From contig NC_069123.1 in the NCBI RefSeq assembly GCF_026914265.1, positions 51,654,949 through 51,718,948 of the forward strand: a DNA stretch of 64,000 nucleotides, written 5' to 3'. Below the pieces are notes generated by a model. That model worked only from the letters and a program-made list of their open reading frames with translations, was not told the DNA's origin and ran no database searches. This DNA is from Mya arenaria. Taxonomy: Eukaryota > Mollusca > Bivalvia > Myida > Myidae. Positions 45,012 to 58,167 of the stretch are shown one piece after another (position 1 is the stretch's first letter; each line of letters starts with the position of its first letter). Made by a program: the position numbers and the translations under genes.

Positions 45012-48000
45012 TCAGACATGCTTGGCGACAGGTGGGAGAGGTGAGGTGAACTCCAGGAACCAATCCATAAATCCCTCTGGCAACAACTCATTCATCTTTG
45101 CACATACCTGATAAAAGAACATTGGACACAACTTTAAATTTATAGAAATAATGTTTTAAACAAATTGAGGTACTTCTTGTACTTTTATACAGTTCTTCAT
45201 CCTAATCTTAGCTGTTGAAATTGAATGTTGTTTAACTGTATATTTGTATTTAAACATATTCAACATAATTATATATATCTAAAATTCCAACATTGTACGT
45301 GATACTATTATAAACATATTTTGAAACAGAATAAAACGAAAGCAGAGCTTATGTTTCTCTAGCAATAAAACATTTCCACAATATTTGATTATGAAAATGT
45401 ACTTGTGCTAGGCATCATATTTCGACTGGCATGTTGGTTGAGCAAGGTGTGAATAATACTAAACTTCTGTATCCTATCACACCTTGCTCTCAATTTATTT
45501 TAGCTCTCTTGTGATAAAAGTTGATAGCTTATAGAATCACCCTTAAGTCTGTTTCCTAGGCAGAAACCAGTACTGTGTCCTTTTTTGAGAGGTCATTAGA
45601 AAGTGCCTTAAATATCAAACCCACCCCTTTTTGGCTGAGAGGCAGACACCTATACCACTAGACCACTCTCACCCCTTCAACAACAATGCTACAACGAAAA
45701 GTCAAAAGGTCACAAGATTTCTTACACCTGTTTTTCTTTGCCAAACCCGTAATCAGAGTTTCCCAGTGTATGGGGTAGTTTGTCAAGGCAGATAAGCAAG
45801 GGACAAGGGAGTGAGGGAAGAAATATAACTGTGTGTGTATACCTTGGGATAAATTACATCACAAATGCTACGTCAGAAGGCAACATTTTGCTTCGAATGA
45901 TGACTTGAAACAAAGCTTTTCTTTTTCTTCACTATTTTAAATGAATCAAAGGACAGTCTATGCCGTTTAAAGAGCCCTGCCTTTGTTTTATTAACGAAGT
46001 TTGATTAGGTGATTAATTTCCTCAAACACTTCGACAAACCTCTTTTAAAATAATGTCTTGACAATGCTACATCAAGCGGGGGTTTTGTGAAAAGGTTTGT
46101 CAAAATGTTTTCAGAAATTAAACTCTCAATCAAACTGTAGTAAAAGACCCCAGGCAAGGCAGGGCTATGTAAATGGCATAGGCTGCACCATATTTCATTT
46201 TAAGATGTAATCATTCTCCCAAAAAGTATTTACCACAATTAATAATGTTGTTTTAATACTCCAAAAAGCATGAATAAATGTAAAAAAATAATGGTTCTTA
46301 TGAAGAATACAGAGTTTAATTTGCAAGAAATGAGCATAAAACACAATATTTCTACCTTTAAATATGAGACTATCGTAGATCACTGTAAATCTTTTAGAAT
46401 TCACCAATCATTTAATATGTGTAATCTTTCTGCTTTATATACACAGTTACAATCTTGTTATCAGTAATTAATACTTTCCATAAATGCATTATTTAGTAAG
46501 TAGTTAAAGGTTTATCAGTCAAAATTGAGGTTTGTTATACTCAATTTTGAATAAGACTGTCACTTTAATATGATGAATACATAGTAAAGTTACCTTTGTT
46601 TAAAGTCTTCATTTGAAGCAAAATATTGCATTCCGACATAGCATTTATGACACACACTGTATAAGCTCAGTACAAAGCACTAGCTACGTATTTGTTATGC
46701 ATATATGTGCAAAAGAGTAAATATTCTACTCAGTAATCTTTAAGAATAATTCTAATTAGACAGAATCCCAGATACTTACACAGTACCAGTCTAGTGGCTT
46801 GCTACTGCCATGGATGAGGTACCGGTACTCTGGACTTGTGTTACACACGGCTTCCTGCATGGCATCAACCACTGGCTCCACTTCAGGAGCGCTCGTTGAC
46901 CCCGAAGCCTTTAGACCCGCTACCTGCTGGTTTATGTATTCTCGTCCATATGCCTCCTTAACTTCATCCGAAGCAAGAGTCCAGCACTCCTCTAATGTGG
47001 CTTCCATCTTGCTTAACTGATGATAATATGTATATGAGTACTAATATGCTCTCATACACAAGCACTTGTTGTATCTTGCTTTAATAACAAAGTCAAAAGG
47101 TCAATCAAGCCCAAGATTACTAATGCATGTTTTGTTTTTTTCTTGTATTTCATATTGCATGCCTAATGTTATATCATAGAAATCAGCGTTTCCCAGTGAA
47201 TTATTTTAAATCAATCAATACTCATATAAGCTCACTTTAGCATTTTGATGAACGTTTTTTGTCAATAAATGAAGGGGATTCTAAACATAAATATATGCTG
47301 ATGAAAGCCGAAAAGATCTTACACAAGCAATTCTACAGTATATTTCATAACGAAAAATGTATCCTTCCAAAGAGCATTTGTCCAAGATTATAATGGAAGT
47401 CATTTAAATATGTTTCCAATAAAATCAGCCATATATGATGTTGAAAAGACAAAGCATTTCGTTACCTTAAAAGGCACATATACAATAAAGATATTGAAAT
47501 GTGTGCGTAGTTCGACTAAACAAATAGTTCTGAAAGCGTCTTTAAGCCATTTGAGCGGTGCACTTGTTTATCTGACCTTTTCACAGTAAGTTGACCACCA
47601 GTTGTATGTTACCAGGTGTGATCAATACCAAACACTCATATAGCAAATAGTGAATTAATAAATTAGTCCTACAAAGTCCTTTATATTGTTTAACCTTCTA
47701 ACCATTGTCAGGCTGTTGCTTCTTATTACACTTGGTTTAATTTTGAAATGAAAAATAACTCTGAGATATGTACTATAAAGAATGCATACAGTTTCCGTAT
47801 TCAACATCCCGGTGATTCCTCCAAAGTTGCCGGGCTCAATAAGGACAACCCTGATGCCAAACCTATACATTTCACGTCGGAGAATGTCGGAAAACGCTTC
47901 TCCTGCCCACTTGGTGGTCGTGTATGCGACATCAGATGGCAGGGCAATACGGCCCTTCACACTCGTTACATTGATGATTCTACCTATGCATTTAATGCTA

Positions 48001-51000
48001 TCATTTACAAAGAAAGTTGCTTGCATTTAAACTGATTATTGTCCATTTAGTTACATACCAGGGTACCAATTTACAACAGGAAGCTTTTAAATAAAATTCT
48101 TTTGAAGTTTGCCATCTTAAATTATGTTAATAGCTTTCTAAGCTATTTACTTGCAGCATTTACTTAGTTGGATAAAAAGGTCATCAAATTTAATTTTGTA
48201 TAATGTTAAGAGAATATAAATTGAAACAAATTGAGTTTTAATTAATAAACAAATAATCAAATGCAGTCTGTAAATACCTCTAGATGTGCGCAGGAGTGGT
48301 ATGAAAGCCTTGGTGACACGAACCATGCCATAGTAGTTCACCTCCTCAATCCGCTTCATAAGGTCGATGGAGGAAAACTCGATGTCAACCATGTAGTTTA
48401 TCGCAGCATTGTTAAGTATGGCCCACAGTCCTGTCAGAGTGGTACAGTCAATTTTATTTGATACATAGAGGATCTCAAATGAGTGTTTGTTTTGTATCAA
48501 ATTTATTAAACAAGTTCATTTAAAAACGATAAAAACAAGGCTTTGCCGAGTTTTTATTGTTTTTAAATGACAATTTTAAAAAATTTATACAAAATAATCA
48601 CGAATTTGAGATTCTATTTATAACATAACTCAATTACGGTCGTGATCTAGGTCAAAGTTTCTTCAATACACATTCTCGTGTCCTGCGCCGTAAGTTATGT
48701 TATAAATGTACATAATATCACCAAACTGAGGCACTTGAAATACATGTGTTTTTCTTATTTCCAAAAAATGCAAAAGTGAATGCCAATGACATGAATACCA
48801 TTAGCTGGCAACTTCTTTTTGATTGCTTTCAATGCCTCTTTCACATGGTCATCCTTGGTAACATCAAGGTGTAGAACCTGCAGACGGGCGCACTTCCTGT
48901 CACGGAACGCCCTTGCCCCATCCCCCTGAGGGAACAGACATCCTGCAAACACTGTGAAACCCTGGTTGTGCAGCCGCAGGGCAATCTGGTGACCAAACCC
49001 TGCAGCAAACATGGAATGAATTATGTTTCACACATGATAAAGTTGACAGCACATGATCAAGTGTTGCCGCTGGTTTTGATTAATGGAAAAAAATGTAGGT
49101 CAAGAAAATGCCCCTCTTGTTCTACAGAATCATCATCTTTAAGGCTATGCAATTAAAATAGCTATTGAACAGCAGAAAATAATTCACAAATTCTATTTTT
49201 AAGGGGAAATGGTTGTGGCCCGACATTCACTGATATAATTATATTATTCGCAACACTGTATCTCAATGGTTTTGAAACGAACAACATTATGTAAAAAAGC
49301 ATGATTGAAGATGCAAAAGTAGAGCTTTCTCACTAATATTTGGTTTTAATCAGAATGCAATTGTTACTGCATTTTAATTTTATGTTTGTTGAGTGTGTAT
49401 AAGGTGGAGTTTTAACTACAGAGTTATTGAAGCGAACTGCACCCTGTCCATGTTTGGTAGCATCGATCTGCCCTCATGGAAAGCAGCATGTGCACCATTC
49501 TGCCTTCATAGAACTGAATGCCTAAGATAATCAGATATATCTGATTAGTTCTGATTAAAACTTATACTTAACCTATAAATGCATTTGTTTTTCGTTTTTG
49601 AAAGTTGAAATTTAATATTAATTAAATTAAACACCATTTCTAACATTTTTTGTCATATTCAAAATGCTCAAGTTCTTCATGGCCCAATACAACATGCCCA
49701 TTTCTGCAGCACCCTTTCCTTTTTCCCATTTTCAAAACCTGGCTAAAACCCTTATTAAGACATAATTATTTAAGTGAAATAATACATTCCAATATTGTTA
49801 TCTTGGCAAAAAAGAACATTTTGATAAAAGTAAATAACACATATATTTTCTTAGCATAAATTCCAATAAAATCATGCTATATGTTTAAATATTATCCGAT
49901 TGCTAGAACATTACAACATTGCGAATGGTGAACTGTGGCAACCTCTTTGAGTATCTTGAACATTTTGTAGCAATTGGAGTATGGACACAATACAATTAAT
50001 CATTTTGATTTTAAAGAGGCTAGACACCAGATGACACAATTGCAAGAAAAAAAGAAAATTGTCAGAGACTTACATACAATTGACATTGTTGTGTACAACG
50101 CATTGAATCTTACTCACTGATGTATCACGTCACTAACGTCACATGCACCTTCGCAGTTTTTTTAATTTTTTCAATTCACAAATTTACTAGGGTAGTCTAC
50201 CACTTCAATCCCAGTAAGTGTAAAGTAGTGTCGGTATATTTAACTGTACTCATAAAAATATATGATTTAAACTGGGAAACCATTATGCGCTATTTTAAAC
50301 AGGAAAACACAGATGAGATGGCAACATGATTGTTGCGTTCATTATTTTAACCATGTCAAGTGACTTACTATTGACCTCCTACTACCGGTATGTCGCATTG
50401 ACAATTCTGGGCTTGTTTTGAGTAAATACTGCATTTGCCGATTTTTAAACTATCTGGTGTCTAGCCCCTTTAAAGTATTTGTATTGAATATCAGTGATAA
50501 TGTGTTTTTTTATGATCATATCATTTTGTTATATCAAGCTTTGTATTTCTGAAATGAACTCATTTGAGTTTGTAAAGTGATCTTGATGTACTGGAAAAGA
50601 TAGAGTTAAGGTAATACAAAACATCTTTTTGATATGGTTTATAACTTATAAACGTAGACGCTGTTTTACCATTAAATGATACAAAATACTAAAACAAATC
50701 TTTTTAATCTACAATGGTTTTGCAACCAATACGCTTTTAGTTGTGTAAGGATGGTTTTAGAAATCAGTTGTCATAGCAACATAATTTGATTGATGAATGT
50801 TGTTTTTTTATGTCATGGCACTTTTTCATATTTTTTCTTCATAAGTGTGAGTGCATTTTGAAATTATTCTTTCCACTGAAATGCTCCCAAGATAGTACTG
50901 TTTTGGGTTCAGTTAACAACTTAAATTGTGTCTTTCCACCTTTGGTGCTCTTTTTACAGGCGTTGTCACATATGCCCTCAGTGTAACACACACACAGACA

Positions 51001-51202
51001 TACCTGTATCACAACCAGTGATAAGCACTGCCTTGCCATGAGGGTCAATGGTTTGAGCGCTGTTTTTCTTCCACTTCTTGTAAGCCACATGAAGGAACAC
51101 CAGCACACCAATATAGATGTACGCCTCCAGTAACACCCAGTAAAAGAAAAGCGCTGACACAAGTAAATATCCTAGAAACACAACACGGTTATCCAACATC
51201 AT
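45012..51202 (-). CDS. BDH1-like: SDR9C-type short-chain dehydrogenase, BDH1-like, 6 coding exons
   Basis: Minus-strand exons are 51202-51004, 48999-48799, 48430-48278, 47983-47790, 47016-46780 and 45107-45012. All are GT-AG with consistent phases (1,1,1,0,0), giving 359 aa. The first ~40 residues are two hydrophobic segments predicting membrane anchoring. The cofactor motif TGCDTGFG is at 62-69. The NNAA motif (usually NNAG) is at 140-143. Catalytic Asn165, Ser192, Tyr205 and Lys209 (YTTTK) are all present. FAGCL, EVNYYGMVRVTKAFIPLLR and EPGNF resemble D-beta-hydroxybutyrate dehydrogenase and 17-beta-HSD6/retinol dehydrogenases of SDR9C. It should oxidise or reduce a hydroxy/keto group with NAD(H) or NADP(H); the substrate is not predictable. 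Two adjacent ATGs are possible starts; either keeps the anchor. ZCCHC7 lies 2 kb upstream in the same orientation. Confidence 0.93.
45500..45675 (-). mobile_element. tRNA-derived SINE in SDR intron 5
   Basis: On the minus strand it opens GGGGTGAGAGTGGTCTAGTG with a pol III box A (TGGTCTAGTGG), then GTCTGCCTCTCAGCC and a box B-like GGGTTTGAT. A non-tRNA body follows (GACACAGTACTGGTTTCTGC, CCTAGGAAACAGACTTAAG, GTGATTCTATAAGC). This is the layout of a tRNA-headed SINE. It has the same orientation as the host gene. Confidence 0.8.
46204..46564. mobile_element. TTAA-type MITE (family B, copy 2) in SDR intron 5
   Basis: Full-length relative of 4196-4867 and 60048-60419, flanked by TTAA at about 46200-46203 and 46565-46568. 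It is uninterrupted at the position where copy 1 carries a nested element. Confidence 0.75.
48500..48700. repeat. Two adjacent inverted repeats in SDR intron 2
   Basis: TCATTTAAAAACGATAAAAA at about 48520 faces TTTTTATTGTTTTTAAATGA about 50 bases on, around a GGCTTTGCC core. Next to it, ATTTATAACATAACTC..TTACGG at about 48615 faces CCGTAAGTTATGTTATAAAT at about 48700. Both look like short foldback MITEs. Confidence 0.65.
50015..50469. mobile_element. TTAA-type MITE, AGGGGCTAGACACCAG termini, copy 2, in SDR intron 1
   Basis: The ends AGAGGCTAGACACCAGAT and ATCTGGTGTCTAGCCCCT are inverted repeats bounded by TTAA (50011-50014, 50470-50473). 455 bp, no transposase frame. Confidence 0.85.
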
Positions 51203-53209
51203 TGTACCTTACATAAATGAACAATGATTAAGTGTCACAGAACCTATTTTATCAAATATTGCTCTAGGGTCAAAAAAGGTGAAACAGTTGCAAGATATAA
51301 CACTTATTTATCTTATCTTTAGTTATCTTGCATCTTAAATATTTAATCATAACTGAATAAACAAAGGGCAATCATTATCCTAATGATATCATCATAGGTC
51401 CCTAGCATTATATGGCAACTGAATGGCTGAAACCATTTTGGCAGGCATCTACACAGAAGAAAAACTTACTTTTGAGAAGCCCTTTTGAAGGCTTATCTGG
51501 CTTCAAATTTTCAATACTAACAATAAATTAGGTGGCTATAACACAACACCACTTCTTTTTTTCTTCGAAAAACACATGAACTAATCAATTAAAAAACTGT
51601 AGCTTTATTGGATATTGTCCATGGCATTAATTCCAAGTGTGTGCATTCAGCAGCATATATAATTATGTTGTCAAGTTACTAGGCCTTATAACAGTAAGGT
51701 AGACAACTCCTACTAACTTAAATAGTACAACGTAGAAGCACATTTAAATCATTATTTAAATACCTCGGTACATTCACAGAGAACTGTGAATGTAAAAGAA
51801 ACACAAGAATAATGCACTGTAGGCAAATATTGATAAGGATTAACCATGTTCACTTATCTTATTTTGATGGAAAAAGGGAGATGCTCATTAAACACTAGTG
51901 GATTAGGTAAATATACTCAGTAAATTTAAAAACACAAACACTTCAAAAACTGAACAATTGTTTTATAAGGTTAAGATTTGGTTATTTAGTATCATGTTAA
52001 TTAGGGTAGTAATTTTACATGCTTACTATTAATCCTTGCTTTCCCGGTAAATTATTTGTATAAATTGGTAAAATGATAAAAAGCAGGCTATGTCTGTGCA
52101 GGTCAAAATGCAAGAGACTTTGAAGAAGGTTAAGAAAATAACAATATTATTCTAGTTCCATTTTAACTTATCAACGTGCCAAGTTGATCTGAAATTGACA
52201 TTAAACAGGCTCTTAGCATGCTCATTACAGGACCAAGCAAAAACATGTTGCAAATACATTTGACTGCTTTATTGTAAAAATCACGCGAAAGGAAGAGTCA
52301 AAATCCGCCCACGCCCATGTTAATCAAATGAAACTACCAGCCCACAGTTCCAACATATTCCTGTCTAAGCCTACGTAATTGCTTCCTGACGGCAACAGAA
52401 TAGTCACAGCAGACAAAAGGACGCCTTAGGTAAGTACTGCTCTGTACATTTTTTCATTTTATACCTGACAATAATATTGTTAAACTAAACCTGATAGTCA
52501 TATCTCATTTATAGACGTCAGATACACCGAAACACGGTAAGGGCTAGACTTTGTGCCGCTGGTCAGAGTTGTTCTACTTTTCTGTGTGGCACAGACAAGA
52601 CAAAAACGTTGTGTATGGCATTGATGGACACATTATATTTACATGGAGGCACTGAAATGCAAGCGCGTTTAGAGGTGATGTGGTAAACAGCAGGCTGACG
52701 CATGCTTTTTTTCAGCTGAATCCCTGGGACGGCAGCTCTGTACATGTCTGGGGTGGGATAACTAGGCACAGCTAGTGGTTTTTAACCAAAATGTAAACAC
52801 TCAAGTGTACATAAATGAGGTTTTGGAACCACTTGCAATACTATTCATGCATCACATATTTACACCAGGCGATGAAGTATTTCAGCATGCTGGAGCAACA
52901 CATCACAGTGTTAAGCATAGAATCAAATAAGAGGGCTAATGGATATACGCGTTATTGATTTTAAAATTTAAATTGAATGTATTGTGATGACTGATGATGG
53001 TGTTTTATTTTCACAATAACGTCAGTTGTTCTTAATGAAATTTTGTTACACCATCAATTAATAATCCTACTAAAGAAATTTTCCACATAAAAAATGATTG
53101 CGTTTCTAAATGTCCCAAGTATATATGGACACAATTGCTCATCATTAACAATACAAAGTGAACAACAGGATTATAGATCATTTTAATGAATCAATTACTG
53201 ATCTAAACG
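51203..53209. other. Intergenic between SDR start and ZCCHC7 stop
   Basis: It should hold the SDR promoter or 5' UTR and the ZCCHC7 3' flank. A GC-richer stretch (about 52280-52420 and 52540-52760) may be regulatory. On the plus strand CGCCTTAGGTAAGTAC at about 52420-52436 resembles a splice donor, but no partner exon was found. Confidence 0.35.
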
Positions 53210-56200
53210 CTAATTCTTATTTTTCCCTTTTTTTCGCTTTTTGCGCTTCTTGCCGCCAGGGGTGTCCCACCACTCATTATTATAAGCCTGATGATCCATG
53301 TCGTTGTCATCCTGTATCTCGCTCACATCTTCCCCTTCATTCAGCTTTGACTGAACCTTCTGCAGCTTCTGTATAGAAAACAAGTCTTCTAGATCATTAT
53401 GAGCAGAACTCTTTTTCCTAACCTTCCTCTCACTTTTGTCTCTTGTAGAACTTTGATTTTGAGAAAAAGTAATTGAAAAATCTAAAGAGCTGGACTTCAA
53501 TGAATCTTGAATTATTTCATCATGTTTAGATTTATCACTTTTTTTACTCTTCTTCTTTTTCTTCTTCAGTGTATGTACTTGCACACTACTTTTACCATGT
53601 TCTTTTTCACCATCATTACCAGAATTCACCTCCACAGCTACAATTACACTTTCCTTTTTAAGCTTACTCTTCTTAACTTTCTTTTCTTTTTTCTTTTTAT
53701 CAGAATTTTCTTTCTGCACCTTAAACTGCAGGTTGTCAAAATTATTTCTACCAGTAAGTGAATCAGTTCTGTTCTTGTCAAATGGCACAAACTTTGACAC
53801 CTTCTTGTCCTTGCTCTCTGAAGGTGCTTTGGGGGTCAGAAAGTTACCTTTTTCATGAGGTTTTGCACCAATTTCTTTCACAGGTTTTATGTTACTTTTT
53901 TCCCTGATGTCATTTTTCTTTTTAGTTCTGATGTTCTTCTCACTTTTGCATGTCTCACTTGACATGGGTCTTTTCTTATTTGACTTCTCGGAAATGTTGG
54001 TTTGTGATCCAGGAAGATTGCGGAAGTGCTGCAGTTCATTAATGACAGATCTAAGATCAGTGTTTTCCAACTTGTCTTCAATGGAGAGTGTATTTCCATA
54101 ATCGTAATCGTCATCATCAGAGTCAAATTTGATGCGTTTGTTCTGTGGGCCTCCCAAGCCTCTGTTGTACTCATCATGACCCTCTTGTTGGCGTTTACAT
54201 CTAGACTCTGCTGTGTATTCCCAAAGACTCTTTGTCTCTAAAAAAAATGAGAAAATAAGCATGAACAAAAATTAAGTGATATTCTATATTAGCCCCTAAA
54301 CACATACTAGTATACACAAAGGTTCATATAGCTAGCTAGCATACTACTTGAGTTATCACAGTAATCTTTTTTTTTTCTGATGGAAATACATTCACAATTT
54401 TTGAACTGTCATGGCTACTACTTATTTTGTCCGACAAAATCATAGAAATACTACCGTACATAATCTACTGGCCTTCTAATCAATATGTAATTTCAACATA
54501 CCATCCTCCCTAAATACCCTCTCTAGCTGATAGCGGCAGATGAATGGTGTGTGGATTCGCAGAAACCAATTCATACGCTCCTCCTCACAATCCTGTAACC
54601 ATGGATACGTGATATTATGTTCATATATGTCAGATTGTTTCATCTTTGATGCATACACAAATTTCTAATGTGATTATTTTTTCAAACGATGTAGTGACTC
54701 TATATATTTAGTCCATCACTTACATGTCCATAATGTCCATGATCTCCGCAATTATAACATGACACACTACGATCTCGACCTCCCAGTATCTTTTGTTGGC
54801 GTAACTTTCCGGGAGTAGTCTGAGTATGCATAATACAATAAATAAAATGTTCATACATGTACATGTAAATCACAAAATAGATAAAAACATGAGAAACACT
54901 AAAAAGTCCAGGTTAAATGACTGAACATAACAACATTTGTGTTGGTACACGACTTTGTATTACTGATGATTTGACAGTTATTGTGTGTTTTACATAAATA
55001 GTAATGATGTATCTAGGAACAGCACCAAGCACTAAAGTATAACAGTTTCATTTGCACTTACCGTTAAATGATATTGCCTCCAAATATCTGGACATTTCTG
55101 AAAGAGACATGAAACTATGTATAGTGAATTGTTTTCAAAGTAAAATATTTTTATAAAAAATTTAAAAATATTTTACAATCTAAACTCTCAGTCATCTTTC
55201 AATATTCCAAATTTGAACTGCAATTACAAATGGGTTAACTGTAAGATTGTGCTAAGTATCCATTGCAATATGTTACAAAGTAATTTTTCATTTCTTTATC
55301 AATGGGCAGTATTAAATTAATTACAATTTTCATAAAATCCAGTATACAAACAGTTAATTGTTGTAAATTTAGTAGACAAGTATCATAAACCTAACTCACA
55401 ATTTGCTCATGTCCATACATGTTACAACGGAAGCAGACATTATTGAGACTGCGACGTGGGGTTGGGCATTTGCGCGCATCATGCCCAGGCTCCTCACAAT
55501 TAATATTATGGTGGCCTGCCTCTGAACACAGAAAACAAACACTCTCCTTCTGCAATACACAAACACCAATGCTTCAAAATATCTGATTATTGTACATAGT
55601 ATTAACTTAATGCACATTTTTGAAAGGTAAATAGTACAGCAGTTAAAGTGGGTTTTAAATTACTATTGAATATGTATATACTAGATATAAAAAACTATGT
55701 TTTCTAATGACATTCCACAAGCTAGTAGCTGCAAAACAAAGTAAAAGGGAAGATGGCAGATGCTCAAACCTCAAACAAACCTTAGGCTGAGGGCAGTTTT
55801 TTGAGAGATGTCCAACAGTGTTACAGTTGTAGCAGCGAATTCCACCCTTAAAATAGCGGCCCTTTACTGCACGGCCTTCCAGCCCACTGTCAGCTCTGTT
55901 GATGGTCCACTTCGCTTCTACTAAAATACACATCAAAAAAATTATTTTACATTGATAAACTTGCTCAACTTTTGAATTTATGAGAGAAAAATAATAAAAT
56001 TATTAATACCTAGAAAGTTCATACAGATCTTAACAATGGGTATGTTTTATTATTTATGGTTTTATAAAATAGTGATGAAATGGTTGAAGTACATTAAAAA
56101 ATGTTTGATATAAAGTGAAAACCTGTACCTGGGAACTCGGTTGCAAATCGGGTCAGTTTTGTAGACTGATTTATGTTCATCTGTATTTTGTCATCATCTG

Positions 56201-56810
56201 ACTCCAGATTCCCCAGTACACCATAAACACTGTCACCGTCACTGTCTTCCTGGTCTGAACTCTCCATGTTCAAAGCGCCAATATCACCATCTAAGCTTTC
56301 ACTTACATCTGTCCCAAATTCTGTACCAAATATCAGCTTATCCGCTGTTGTATTAATCTTAGAAGATTCAGGCTTTTTTCTAGCTGTGTTCACCTTTACA
56401 GTGTTAGGTTTTTTGACTGAAATGTTTGCCTGGAATGCATTATATTCTTCTCTGCTGGAATTAGTGTCGTTTAAACAAACACTTTTCTTTAAGTTGTCAC
56501 CAACAACGTTAGTATATGCCAACAAGATTCCATACTTATCCTCGATGGATTTATTAAGGATCAAATCAGCTGTAGTATCCTGTGCAATAAAACCTGTTTT
56601 ACCATCACTGATAACATCGTAACAGAATTCACTACTGACCTCATAGATACCACTATCCATACTTTGATGGCATTCATCATTCTGTTCAAAGTGGATCTGT
56701 GAATACAAGGCTATTTCCATCTGTTCTTGGGCATATTCATCATCATTGTCACTGCCAACAGAGTCTTTGTCTTGTCCATCATCAAAGCTGTCTAAGAAGT
56801 CATTATCCAT
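53210..56810 (-). CDS. ZCCHC7: ZCCHC7, zinc-knuckle TRAMP-like complex subunit, 7 coding exons
   Basis: Minus-strand exons are 56810-56129, 55920-55781, 55549-55400, 55097-55062, 54819-54724, 54592-54502 and 54237-53210. All are GT-AG and in phase, giving 740 aa. The acidic N-terminus contains ALYSQIHFEQ, matching the LYSQIHY signature of vertebrate ZCCHC7. Four CX2CX4HX4C knuckles lie at residues 257-270, 279-292, 313-326 and 357-370, followed by IWRQYHLT (between knuckles 3 and 4) and HTPFICRY, also diagnostic. The last 340 residues are Lys/Ser-rich and low complexity, longer than in human. In animals ZCCHC7 pairs with a non-canonical poly(A) polymerase and the MTR4 helicase in nucleolar RNA surveillance. 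An acceptor (TTTTCAG) lies five bases before the ATG, so a non-coding first exon exists upstream. Knuckles 3 and 4 are each split by an intron just before their final Cys. Confidence 0.95.
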
Positions 56811-57825
56811 TTTGTCTGAAAAGACAAAAAAATGAAATAATTGCACACACCTATAAAGCAGGGCATTTTTTCTAGTTGTGGGGGAATGGGTGCCTGTGAT
56901 TCTTGTTGTTATTCATTTTAAATAATGGAATTTGTTACAAGAACACAACCATAAACTAGACAATTGTTTTTGTAATCAAAAACATATCTCTCACCCTATG
57001 CACATCGTCACAATGTGTTGAATATATTCATATGACCTTTGACCGCAAAGTGTGACATCATCTCAATGATATGGTGAACATTGGTCGCAAGTTATTTCAA
57101 AGTCCGAAAATTGTTTTTGACAAACCAGTGTGTTTGCCAAATATTAATTTTTCTGACATCAAAGATAAGAAAAATACTGATGGTAAATATTACCTTTAGC
57201 ATTGTTAATGGTTTTGTGGTAAAAAATTTTTTATAAAACAAATCACAAATAAACAATCAAATATTTATTATTTGTCAATAAGTGATGTGTTTGTTTACTG
57301 TGCTTACACGGCCATCAAAACTGGCAATTTGCACAAAATGTGACGTGTTTTATTGATCTAGTTCTTTGAACTCACCGTGCAACATCAAGTCAAGACTGTA
57401 TACACACCCTATATGGATGCTGTCAACATTGGACTAAAATTTCTACGCATTATAATGTCGGTTAATAACGTCACACATGCTATATCGTGAAATGTACAAA
57501 AATATGTTTTCTCTGTCAGCTCTACATGTCCCGACATAATATACCATTTTCGTTTACCGGTAACTGTACTGTTTTTGAAAAAAATAAATAAAAAACAATG
57601 CCTTAAATCTGCATCAAAGCTCCAAGCTGGTCCAGCATCTGATATGCTGGCACTTCGGCCATTGTTAAGTTAAAGTGGAGTTACATAACATACCTTTCTT
57701 ATTGCTTAAATCTGGTAAAAGTTAACTTTATTTTAAGGAAACAAATGGCTGTCATATACGTGAATGCTAGTTTTCCTATTTATATTAAAAATAAATTTAA
57801 TGGATAAGGAAATTAATGGTTGAGG
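56811..57825 (-). promoter_or_regulatory. Upstream region of ZCCHC7, candidate 5' exon
   Basis: The first coding exon begins at a splice acceptor, so the leader lies here. A minus-strand donor AAAG|GTATGT ends a possible exon at 57694. Downstream of it, at 57667-57608, is a 19-codon minus-strand frame (MAEVPAYQMLDQLG) that would be intronic under this model. The exact first exon is uncertain. Confidence 0.35.
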
Positions 57826-58167
57826 GTGAAAAGTCTGTCAGTGTTAAAGTAGACTCCGGCGTGCCTCAAGGAACAGTACTCGGTCCTCTGATGTTTTTAC
57901 GCCATATAAATGATATACCAGATACAGTGAAATCTACAGTTTCTGAAGAGGAATTTACGAAACTGTGCGCAAGAATGTAGGAAACTAGCATATTATATTT
58001 CACTCATACGTTCTACACTAGAATATGTTAAATGGGACTCTTACAAGGTCAAGAACATTACTTCTATTAAAAAGATTCAGCGTCATGCTGAATGATTTAT
58101 CATGAAAGATTACACTTCGAGAGATGATGGCTGTGTCACAGACATGCTACAAAGACTCGATCTTGAC

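Noticed and set aside
45500-45675. Genuine tRNA gene on the minus strand
   Set aside because: Box A and B are present but the box B is imperfect and the sequence runs into a conserved non-tRNA body, so it is a SINE.
52420-52436. Plus-strand GTAAGT resembling a first-exon donor, suggesting a divergent gene next to the SDR promoter
   Set aside because: No partner exon or coding sequence was found on the plus strand downstream.
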